DNA of 64,000 bases, from positions 806,001-870,000 of the forward strand of contig JAACMV010000004.1 in assembly GCA_010909725.1 (NCBI GenBank), given 5' to 3'. Both the position numbers and the translations under genes were made by a program. Source of the stretch: Picochlorum sp. 'celeri'. Its lineage: Eukaryota; Chlorophyta; Trebouxiophyceae. Shown in pieces: positions 1 to 9,654 of the stretch. Under the pieces are notes generated by a model, which saw only the letters and a list, made by a program, of their open reading frames with translations, had not been told where the DNA came from and did not search any database. Position 1 is the first letter of the stretch. Each line of letters opens with the position of its first letter.

Positions 1-258
1 TGAACGTATTCAGTAGCAACAACGAGGAGCTCTTTCTGAAGGCGTGCGCAGAGACAATGGTACATCCTTGTGTAATAATGTCTTTGAGAGAAATTCGCCG
101 TTCAGTCTTATGCATTTTTATTTAATAGTAATAGATCAGGCTTCAAATATTAAGGCTCCAAAAAGGAAGAAAAAAAAATTTTGATTCCGTAATTTGTATA
201 TTTAAAACAATATCCGACTATATAATCCACAAAAATTCCGAAAGGTACATCGAAGCAC

Positions 259-368
259 GCGCCCGTGGTGCATTGGTAGCATGCCTGCCTTCCAACTACA
301 GTAACATGTAGCGTCTCATCGCCTGGTGATGAAAGCATGCGGACTGGGTTCGATTCCCAGCGGGCGCA
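259..368 (+). tRNA. tRNA-Gly, probably UCC, with a 39-nt intron
   Basis: A seven-base acceptor stem (259-265 with 361-367), a GTGC/GCAT D stem, and a perfect five-base T stem enclosing TTCGATT (344-360) form a complete cloverleaf. Standard spacing from the D arm gives an anticodon loop CTTCCAA, anticodon TCC (291-293), interrupted by an intron at about 295-333 in the canonical position between bases 37 and 38. The anticodon stem then has one C:U mismatch (285 with 338). A shifted fold that pairs CATGC with GCATG would give anticodon GCC, also glycine, but it takes bases from the D stem. The glycine identity is therefore firmer than the anticodon. No other complete tRNA was found in the window. 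Confidence 0.85.
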
Positions 369-620
369 CTCTATCCTTTTTAAGGAACTTTACTATTTTT
401 ATCTTTTTTAAAAAGATACGGGAACCAAGGAATCAAGTAAAAGCGGCCTTAAGAAATTTTCTAGAATGGGCGTCCATGTCCAAGTACACGAAATGTGTGT
501 CCTAAGGACACTGGTGATTTGCAACAGACTGATTGCACAGGAACTCAATGATATAAGTCCTGAATACGTGTGTGCGTTCTCTCACTTTAGATGTTCGTAA
601 GCTACGATAGTTACTTGTTT

Positions 621-1973
621 ATATACCGTAGTGACGAAAAGTATAGTTTCGGTTTTAATGTCTCATCCCGGGGTGCCTCTGGACACATTATTAGGTGCTC
701 AGACTGACTGGGAGGGCCCTAGATTCGGGGCTTAGAGCCATGTGTTGGTAATGTCAAGCCATTCTGTGGTATTTACAAAGGTGTTAAATGCATATGAAGC
801 CCACTCCCTCAGTCAAGAGAGGCTAGAAGGTCCGATTTTGGCATTCATGGGCTATTCTGACCTGTCTCCTCATTCAGGGCAAGTTCATCCAAGCCTTCCA
901 CAAGATCCTCATCTTCATCAGTACTAAACCCATACTCCCACTCTTCCTCATCGTCATATGGGCAATACTTCGACCCATACTCTGATATTTCTCCGGAGCA
1001 TTCTGTTGTCTGTCCTTCTTCCATGTCGACATCTTCTTCCTCACTGTGTTGTTGCTTCTTCTTCCTCCTGGGCCTCAGGATGAACTGAAGACCCAGTTCA
1101 ATGTCAGAAATGCCTCGACTTATATGCTTAAAGAATAGTTTGCTTCCATCTTTTCGTGTTCTTTCTGCTACATTCTGCACCTGTTTGTCCCAATCTTGGC
1201 CATACCCTCTCAAGCATTGTGCATAATTTTGAGTTCTCCCCTTGTAAAACTCCTCAATAACCGCTTTCCATGCTATTCTTCATACTGTTTGTGATTATCT
1301 TCTTATTGATGCATTTATATGAACTAAGAATCTAACTAGCTAATAACTAATAAGCTTCATATAAGAAGTGATTTCACCTTGGATGCCCACTGGAGCTCCC
1401 TGTTGATTCTGAGTTGACTTCTTGTGCCTCCTGTATCACCCGTTGCATCCAGATGGATTTCTGTTCCGCCCTCGACTGCGATAGCTTCTTCCTCCACATC
1501 ATTGTATTCAACCAAATCTTACACATCTGGACCATCTTCCTATCCAGATGGAAGCGTTGGTGCTGTGCAGTTACAAAACTGGAATTTGAATATTTCAAGA
1601 GAGACCTTGGCTTCTGTTGTTGCCAAAACTAGGTACCAGATATATGTACGTTTAGAATTGATGTGAATGAATATAATCATGTGCGACATCGTGTTATTGG
1701 CCACCGCATGGCCCAGTACCAAGCATCCATGGCATGGGTCAATGGGGGGAATGACCGTCCATGGCCATGGCCCCATCCACGAGGCCATTTGGGCGGGACG
1801 GGCCACGAAATGAAAGAGGAGATGATCATAGAGCGATTGGTGGTGCCCCCAAGATCAGATTCACCCTAGAGGACGAGTTATCGGCAAATGAAGTTTGCTC
1901 TGGGAAAGATTGTATCGATATATAGGTTTCACCCCGGGGTGGGTGAATCTTAATATTCGTCACTACGGTATAT
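621..1973. mobile_element. DNA-transposon-like element with 18-bp terminal inverted repeats
   Basis: Positions 621-638 and 1956-1973 are perfect inverted repeats of 18 bp. Each end also has a subterminal CCCCGGGG-centred motif (about 665-676 and 1930-1941). The outermost bases read TATA on both sides, which fits insertion at a TA dinucleotide, so the element would span about 624-1970 with a TA target duplication. That is the pattern of the Tc1/mariner/pogo group. The roughly 1.35-kb interior holds one minus-strand coding remnant but no recognisable DDE transposase, so the unit looks non-autonomous or decayed. The repeats are seen directly; the family assignment is inference. Confidence 0.65.
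845..1598 (-). pseudogene. Coding remnant inside the inverted-repeat element
   Basis: The downstream exon (about 845-1277) encodes a lysine/arginine patch around PRRKKKQQ followed by an acidic tail rich in glutamate and aspartate. Extending it upstream through an acceptor at 1278 adds a hydrophobic, tryptophan-containing stretch beginning AWKAVIEEFY. A donor at 1377 would join it to an upstream exon (1378 to about 1598) through a 100-bp intron. In that upstream exon two reading frames look equally protein-like and neither has a good start codon, so the gene is probably broken or incomplete. I do not recognise the product; the basic-then-acidic layout suggests a nuclear protein. It lies wholly between the terminal repeats, so it is probably element cargo. 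Confidence 0.35.
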
Positions 1974-2591
1974 TTTCGTTGACTGCTATTATTGTCTCAA
2001 TGCTCATATACCTTGGCAACCATCATGAGTGTGTGGGTGTTCTAATTTAGATGATTTAAAGACGTAACAGCATCTAGATCTCCAATATGGGTGCAGATGA
2101 AGGACAGACTATTCGAGAATCAAAACACCTTCATGAGAGACTGCAGCATGTAATAACCCTCCAATTCATATTATATATCAAATAACAGTAATAATTATTC
2201 TCTGTTTAGGTACCGACTGTCTATTCTTCTCACCTAGAGTAGAGCAGGATATCGAGAGCAGAGTATTCAAACGGAAGTCAACTTTCAACCGAAACTCTTG
2301 TACGTGCCATTATATGTCAGACTTGCCATCCGGATATAAAACACTCCTGTATATAATTCACTAGAAACCTCCATATTGAACGGTTTCAACTGTATCGATC
2401 TGCTGGAGACAGATTCGCGTTGTTGAATTGTTGTTGATCGTCTCGAATCAACAACAATTCTGTCCCAATCGCCTTGCGGCCTGTTCTAACTCCATATCTT
2501 ATGTTCAATATGCAGAGAATATAGAGGAACCCATGGTGTTAAGGGTCCTTGTTTTTTGAATTCTGCGAAGAGGAAAAAAAGCAAACGAACC
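1974..2591. other. Intergenic stretch with a 14-bp perfect hairpin
   Basis: No convincing reading frame is present. The notable item is a stem-loop at 2425-2460: a 14-bp perfect inverted repeat (2425-2438 with 2447-2460) around an 8-nt loop, about 130 bp before the next start codon. A short upstream ATG reading frame begins at 2532 and ends at TGA just before the gene, so it could act as an upstream ORF if transcribed. Confidence 0.5.
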
Positions 2592-3749
2592 ATGGCCAGC
2601 CTGAAGCAGAGCAGCAGCATTTCATCGAAACCAGTAGAAACAGCCAACGCATTCGATGAAGCACTAGAAAGTTTCCAAGAAACTTGCCATAGGAAATCCG
2701 AGGATGGTCGCCAACCCGAACTGATTCAGAAGTTATCAGAGGGATGCGAGGGGGCTGAGGTCCGAGGCGGCTCTGATGAGACAATCAAAGAATTTAGTCT
2801 CAGTCTTTGGAAAGACGAGCGACTGCCGATTGTCCATTATACAATCGTCACCCCCACTGAAATGACACGGAATATTGTCAACGAGAGAGTCACAGAACAG
2901 GTAAAGGAGCATATGGGTGATAACGAACACATCGTCTGCCCAGACAAAGGCGGGGTACTCAAATCAAGAAACCACTCGTTCTTTATTGTGTTTCTCAAGG
3001 CGCTGTACTATTTACTACAGCAATGCTTCTCCGAGGATGAAAAAGCCAAAGAGCATCTTTCGGTGGTGTATAAGGCATCGATGGCGGTGTGTAGTTCCAC
3101 AGAACAAATGACGCCTACAGCGCGGGTATGCGTTCGTGTCCTGGCGAATGCTTATATCCAGTGCAAGGCTAGTGATCAGGATCTCTGCGAGAATGATAAC
3201 TGGAAGCAGCTGGAAAGTTCTTTAAAGGAATATTTTCGTAAGAAGGTTAAAGACGACACCCTCAGGAACCTTAGGAGAGCACAGCAATCGCTGTTATCTG
3301 CATCTAGAAAGATTTCAAGGTCAAATAGGCGCCGTGGAACAGGTACCAATCCACCAGAACATGCAGCACCACTCCGTAGTACAGGTGGTAGCGGTACTAA
3401 GAGACAAAGGTCATCAGATCTTGTGGATGACCAGGAAACCCGTGATGCTGCGTGTCTGGTGCGACCAAGAAGTGGAGGAGATGGTAGTGGCGACACATCA
3501 GCAGCACGAGGCGACAATATCTTTGATATGTCCCTCGACTCTATTTTGCAGCCGTTATATCAGGAAAATTTCATCCTAGGATCTAATGGCAGGGACGGCC
3601 TTCTTGAGTGTGATGTCTTGCAGAATTCTACTCCAGGAGCCCCTTTGCTTGTCAACAACAACCAGGATGGCTTTTTCATGGAGAGTTATGATCCGTTTGC
3701 CGAGGAAAATCCCTTCAGGTTCGACAACGATGAAAATCGTTCCCTGTAA
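2592..3749 (+). CDS. Orphan hydrophilic protein, 385 aa
   Basis: This single exon starts at an ATG in a strong context (ACCATGG). I do not recognise the family. The N-terminal 50 residues are serine- and lysine-rich. Residues of about 85-190 look like a folded helical domain with a hydrophobic core (FFIVFLKALYYLLQQCF is a clear buried helix) and several cysteines. Then comes an arginine/serine-rich linker, including SRKISRSNRRR and a TKRQR patch that could act as a nuclear localisation signal. The final 70 residues are acidic with aromatic residues spaced through them, the look of an activation or interaction tail. There is no signal peptide or membrane segment. It lies between the transposon-like unit and the HNH-module gene on the same strand. 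A nuclear role is inference only. Confidence 0.6.
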   Translation: MASLKQSSSISSKPVETANAFDEALESFQETCHRKSEDGRQPELIQKLSEGCEGAEVRGGSDETIKEFSLSLWKDERLPIVHYTIVTPTEMTRNIVNERVTEQVKEHMGDNEHIVCPDKGGVLKSRNHSFFIVFLKALYYLLQQCFSEDEKAKEHLSVVYKASMAVCSSTEQMTPTARVCVRVLANAYIQCKASDQDLCENDNWKQLESSLKEYFRKKVKDDTLRNLRRAQQSLLSASRKISRSNRRRGTGTNPPEHAAPLRSTGGSGTKRQRSSDLVDDQETRDAACLVRPRSGGDGSGDTSAARGDNIFDMSLDSILQPLYQENFILGSNGRDGLLECDVLQNSTPGAPLLVNNNQDGFFMESYDPFAEENPFRFDNDENRSL

Positions 3750-4094
3750 TCCCAATGATCGCATGTGCATGATTTCTGAGAAGATGAATATATGAAAAGT
3801 ACAGTGAGTGTGTGACTGGAAAGAGTACATGTGCGGTCATGGTGATGAGTAGTGATGGGTGACGAGTATCATGAAGGGATGGCATGCGTGTGAGAGGCTG
3901 TTCGAATCTTTAGATCGATGGTATACATATGGAGGTATATATATCTATCAGCAGGGTTCTGGCCATCAACATGGCCATCTAGGTATGAATCATCAACGCA
4001 ATGAATTATTTCATGAACTGCTCGTACTTGATTCAATTTCTCGCTCTTTTTTCCCCTATTTTTTAAATATATACTTTCACTAGCATAGTATGCG

Positions 4095-4192
4095 GGGGCT
4101 TGCTTTTGTGTCTGTCGGACAGAGAGAGTCTATCTGTCTTCTTCAGGGCGTGTTGCCCTCAGACAAGCGGTACAGAGACAAAAGCAAGCCCC
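4095..4192. repeat. 98-nt hairpin with 21-bp arms
   Basis: Bases 4095-4115 pair with 4172-4192 over 21 positions with a single mismatch, enclosing a 56-nt loop. The loop contains a small inner hairpin (AGGGC/GCCCT). Arm length and overall size resemble a small-RNA precursor. A decayed inverted repeat or a regulatory RNA element is equally possible. Confidence 0.55.
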
Positions 4193-4576
4193 ATAAGCAC
4201 GAGGAATTCCTTACATTTAATGACGAGTTCTGATCCGATGCAATGCATCTGCCAAGATCGCGGCAACGTCGGGAGAAACACGGGGTACCCACGGCAGTGA
4301 CACTTCTCGGTATCCTAACGAACCCATGGTGATTTATACTTGTAAATCGGTTTATTATGGTATATACCTGAACGCGTCCATTAGGTCTCGGTTGTATGGT
4401 GTTGTCGGAAAAGGGTTGGGAACGACATTTGCCACCAAGAGAAGCTGGGAAACTGTGCATTCTGATGATACTGTAGTATCGGAGATCGGCATTCATAGAA
4501 TTATTATTTTTTTCTTTCTCTTTAGTATCATGTTCGGTTTCAGGACAGGGCAATGGCGGTGTTTCTGTTTTGGCAC

Positions 4577-4637
4577 ATGAAGCCCATGGAGCCCAAGAAG
4601 CCCAGAAGCCCACGAAGCCCATAAGCCCATGAAGCCC
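4577..4637. repeat. Degenerate GAAGCCC minisatellite
   Basis: About seven imperfect copies of an 8-9-bp unit (ATGAAGCCC and variants) lie head to tail. No coding role is apparent. Confidence 0.8.
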
Positions 4638-5087
4638 AAATCCAATTTCGAGTTCAAAGAGATCAGTTCTATTCTACTCTTATACGATGGAGAGAAGTGT
4701 CCCTGGATAATAAATACCTTTATATTTGGTACAGAGGCTGCTTTAACAGCAGGTACGTCGATTTGAAACCACAACAACAACTATGCCCTCTGTGTCTCCT
4801 CTGGAGAGAGAGATAGGGATATATATATATATATATACGCTTCTGATGGTAGTATTGCATCGAAATTATACATATATGCGTGCAGTGATAAGAAAAACAA
4901 GACCAATCGTGTTGCAAAGACACGTTTGTGAGTGAGTGGCATCTCCCACGAGTGGAGTGGTAATTTCAAAGCATCTTTTGTGAGAGAGTGAACAAGAAAG
5001 GTACGGTAGGATCCTTCTTTATCAGAACATGTTCGCCTGTATGTTGCAACATGATATCAGTCATGCTATTGCATGCAGGGTACCTGA

Positions 5088-8000
5088 ATGAGCTGGCGGG
5101 AAACGGCATCCAAAGGATGCAGAAGCATACAGGGATATTTCTCTCGCAAGACCAACGAAGAGAATACGTCTCTTCCAGCCCAGAGCAATCGTGATGGCAG
5201 CGTGAGCTCTCGGCGTACAGCAGAGGAGGAGGAGGAGGAGGCGAATCTTCTACCTAGGAAGCGGTCAAGGTCTAGTGTGTCAAGCAATGGTGTCCCAATG
5301 ACCATGAGAGATTGTCTTCAGCCTCGGAGAAACGCATCCAATGCTCAGACTTCTACCATGTCGGCAGAGCCAGGTGTTCTGGCAGGGGATCGAGAGCAAA
5401 TCAGGCAGTGTCATGGGAGAGAGTGCCATGACACTCGCCCCATCATTCCAAAGGAGCCAGGTGTGTTGCCGTTGTGATGCCTGTGATGGTCTTTCTTCTT
5501 TTTACCAGTTGTGATTTAATGATTCTATGCAGATACTGCTAATGAAGTCTTTGGCAATCTAGGACCTTTTGTGGATCGGCGTCTGCGAGAGTCAGGATGT
5601 GAACATGGTCTTGCTGACTTTATCGGTACTTTGAGAAGGCTTTCAAGGGAGTATCATGATGCCAATGTTGAGGAGGAGGAGGTTTTCTCTGCTCGAGAGG
5701 CTTCCCAGAGGTACTTTTTTTCAAATGATGAGAATTCTTCGTCAGAGGATTTGCGCAAGCTATATGCTATATGGGATCATTGCCATCGCGGATTATCAGA
5801 TGATCTGCGGCACAGTATGCTCGGAGAGACTGCTCTTTCAGACGAGGATCTGCAAACAAATCTGCCAATAGAAGTGGCTCTTCTTGCACTACTGTCTTGT
5901 TCATTTGATGGTGGTCTAGAAGAAATGTTCAAAGTTTTTGTGGCTTTCTACAGCGAAAACAATAGTCGCTCGCTGACCGAGTGTGTGGATGTTTTGATTC
6001 CGCATGAGGCTCGACATTTCTGGAGATGGGATACTTGGCAGGAGGAGTGTGTACCAATACCAGATGAATTTGCTGATAGCATCTTTCCAAAGAATGAGGT
6101 GCAAATGCTGCAATATACATCAGAGGGTCTCGCTATGAGTGCTGAGAAGATTGCCTGTGCTATGCTACATTTTGATTGGATTACATTTTCAAGGGATGTT
6201 CGGGACTGGGGTGTACTGTTCTGTTCCCATGTGCTCTTCTGGGATGCTGAAAAGAATCGCCACGTCTTGACAGAAGATTTCTTCTTCAATCATCTGGATT
6301 TAGGGTATAGAGATAAGAGATTGTATGTCACGACAGAGGGTCGATGCATTACAAATGTTCCAAGTGCCGCCTTTTTGACACCAGTCAACTCAAATGGCAT
6401 GTTGGGTGTCAGATTTGGGGCAGATGGCTCTGAAAACTGCTATTCATTATGGAGTGTGACAGCCATGGCAAAGTACAACCTGCCTGTGGAAGAGTTTGAG
6501 TGTCTCCTGTCTGATGGTGATATAAGCATTGATCACTTGTCCATCAACCATGCCTATAATCAGCCCTCGCTCGTGCAATTGGCTGCCAGGGAACAGCAAG
6601 CAGCCAATAAGCGTCCTCGAGATAGGGAGACATTCATGTCGGAAAGCACAACAGATGATCCTCTTTTCATTCCATTTGATTTACTGGAGCAGCCTCAAAA
6701 GGACATTGCACTGGCATGCAAGGAGACGCAAGAAGAGGGGCTAGCCATGGCAAGGTTGGAAGGGGGCAGTGTGCCCCGTGAGATTTATGATTGGTTTAAA
6801 GAGGCAGAAGAAGAAGAAGAATTATGGGTAGATCTCGAAGTCTCTGATTCTGAGGTATTCTTTGAGGATCTAAAATGCATCTGGAGAACAAATGATGATA
6901 CATTTTTTGCTTCTGGACCAGCCTCTCAAGACCACTCGCCAGAACGAGTATCGCCTTGTGTCTATTGATGGAATTCGATGCTCTCTTCACTCGGCGATTT
7001 CTTTCACCAAACTGTATCATCAGGTAATTGATAGCGGGTCCACAGTAGTTATAGAAGCCAATTGCTTGGGAGAGGTTGCACGACCAACGCCTGATGATGG
7101 TGCTGGGGTCCAAGTGAAAACGCTCTGGAAAGTTAATGGACGTGTGCGACGGCTTGTGACGGATCATATTGATCAGAACAAGGGGAACAATGATCCTGCA
7201 AACCTTCGATTGCTCTGCAACCGATCAAATACTGCTACTGCATGTGGAACTCCAATTCAGGTGCTTGTGCGGCCTTGTAAACCACAGACAGTCGTACCAG
7301 CGATTTTAATTCAGGAGGATTGTCTGATTGATGCTGTGAAGCCAGTCAAAGATGCCATGCAGGAGATGGAATATCCACAACAATATCAAGAGTATGCTGA
7401 TTCAACTTTTGTGGGGTGGTTTGGGGGTGGTGGCCGCAATATCCCAGAAGCACTCCAGCCACTGATTGAGATCATCCAGCCAATATCCAGTCCAGAAGAA
7501 GAAGAAGACATCAGTGCTATTGATGGTGTGAACAACAACAGTCAACATACCTTGTGGTGGTATGGAATCAAGTCAGAAGATTGTGAGAGCAAGCAAGAGT
7601 CTGAATCTCTGGTTCTTGGCAAATGGTCGCTTTCATCAATGTTGGTGACCTCCTTTGGAATCAACACGTCCATTGGGAGATTGTATGAAAAGATGCGTAA
7701 CGTTATGCTCATGCCAGACGAGGAAGAAAGGCAATACTTTGTTGCCAAGGAGATTCAACGATTGCAGTCTCCTGGCCACAGGTACAAAGTTCTGGATGTA
7801 TTCACTTTGTTCCAGGGGCAGCCTAGTAGCAATAGTTACAATGGGTCCTTGTTTTATGTTGGTCGAGGCAGCCAACTAGAGTCATGCCAAGGGCTACTTG
7901 GGGTGGCACAGCATTTGCAGCAGGATGAAATCCTCACGGCAGCGTTGCAGTCGTATATAGAACAAGGTGAGCGTGTGACTTTGGTGTATCTCATCGGTCT

Positions 8001-9483
8001 TGCGAAGGCGAGTCTCCAAAATAGGAATAGCTTGCTGCACCAGCTCGGAATTCAAATAGTGAGGAGAACACCAAAGAGGAGGTCTGGATTCAGAAAGAGC
8101 AAGCGCTTGCGTGTGCTCTTCGAAGGTGATGAGAATCACAGAGAGCTAACAGTGATTGACATGTATCATCTTTGCAAAGCAGAGGTGCCAGATATCAGCA
8201 TCTCGACTGTGTACACATGGGTCTCAAATGCCTGTGGCACGTCTGGCATTTGTGAAGTTTTTGCTCGCCTTGGTGTGGTGGAGATATTACACCCTTCAGA
8301 AGATCCTGCTGTTACGGAGCACAGCAATAATAATGAAAATGATAATGCTAACAGAGCCACGTTACACTACACCGTCAAGCAGAGCAACATGAACATGTCA
8401 AAGCAGTTTCAATTCTTGGATGGTGCCTTGCGGTATGCGTATGACCAACTGGGGTTCAAGGGTCACTTTTCAAACATCTCTTCTCTGAAAGCAAGTCTTC
8501 TGGCACCAGATCAGCGGCTGGAAAATGATTCGTATAAAGACGTGTATGTCGAGTATACCAAGGCCAATAGAAAGGCGTCGTACACCCCCCTTCATGTCAT
8601 TGTGACTGCGTCAGACGAGAGATTGGATCTGGCACAAAGCATGGCCAAGTCCATCTCATATGCACTGCCACTCTTTGTGATGGACAATGCAGACTTTGTT
8701 GATGCAAATCTGTTGTCGGGAACAACGAATGTGGCTGAGATTTGCAGAAAGCTGCAGGCAGGAGAGTACGCATGTCTAGAGTTTGTTGGATACTCTCGTC
8801 AAAGTGATGGTAGTGGTTCTGCACCACATAGATTTTCTAGTTATTTGCATGCACTGGGAGTTCTTGATGCTGATGCACGAATTGAGGCCATGCAGAAGAG
8901 GAGTTTGTATTATCAGAATCCGCTGAGGCAAGAAGAAGGAGGAGGGTGGTGTCATCATGTGTTTACCAAAGGTGTTTTAGAAAGTGCTGTCAAGAAGGCC
9001 GCTGCACCACCACGAGTAGACGCCTTCAAAGCTTTTGCCTACCTCCTGGCTGCAAGGAAGAATCACGCAGAGGAATGTGAAGTGTCGCAAGAGGTGCTGC
9101 ACAACTTTTTGTTAAACTCTCTGCCTTCTCCTAGGATTCAAGGTGATGAGATTAACACAGCACCCAGTACAGTAGGAGTATTAGAGGTGTTGAGACATAG
9201 TGGATGGATGGATCTGGCGTATACTGCAAATGATGGTCGCAAAGGTACGCCTCGGGTTAAACTGATCCAAGACATGATGTCTCGAGTAGGTCTTGCCCAA
9301 CCAAAGCGCCCAGAGAAGAGGGATGGCTACTTCACATGGAATAATCAGAAATCATTCCTTCTGAATGAGGCTGTGGTCTTCCAGCAGCAGCAGCAAGGGG
9401 ATGCTGTGAGAGAAATCCCATTTTTATATCGCTACATACCAAACCTGAAGCAATACTTTCTTCTGGTGGCCATTAAGAAATGA
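5088..9483 (+). CDS. Giant orphan protein with two HNH-like modules and a possible GIY-YIG-like segment
   Basis: Three exons (5088-5460, 5533-6854, 6922-9483) with introns of 72 and 67 bp rejoin in frame to give 1,418 residues. The N-terminus has a PIP-box-like IQGYFSRK about 15 residues in, then acidic runs and a PRKRSR nuclear-signal-like patch near residue 60. Residues of about 425-490 carry an HNH-type pattern: IDH, then YNQPSL, then QAANKR. A second module at about 590-675 repeats it: TDHIDQNK, then NDPANLRLL, then SNTA. Both keep the Asp-His pair and the downstream asparagines of HNH_3-like nucleases. Around residues 850-930, LFYVGRG, a spaced GL and LLHQLG resemble a LEM3-type GIY-YIG fold, but the usual catalytic Arg and Glu are not evident. 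The C-terminal 500 residues are unassigned. A nuclear DNA-processing role is inference. Confidence 0.7.
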
Positions 9484-9654
9484 TAATGATGATTTGTATT
9501 TTTGAATTTTAAGAAAAACAAGAAGAGATGGTGATTGATTCGAGGGGGGGTGTCTTTCATGCAATTTACACTGCTGCTGAATTCAGACTGCATGAGATAT
9601 GACATTACACATCATTGCATTATATATCGTGTTCATCTCCATGCTACTCCGAGT

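Larger units (their letters stand above)
3750..5087 (+). other. 1.3-kb spacer with hairpin, minisatellite and probable 5' UTR intron
   Basis: No gene is supported here. The spacer holds a long hairpin (4095-4192), a GAAGCCC-type minisatellite (4577-4637) and a TA dinucleotide run (about 4819-4838). Near its end a good donor (GTACGG after 5000) and an acceptor at about 5078 suggest a leader intron for the next gene. The next gene has an in-frame stop immediately before its ATG, which supports a start at 5088. Confidence 0.5.

Noticed and set aside
4720..5194. Overlapping small reading frames before the HNH-module gene
   Set aside because: They span a TA-dinucleotide run and a probable leader intron and show no protein-like composition.
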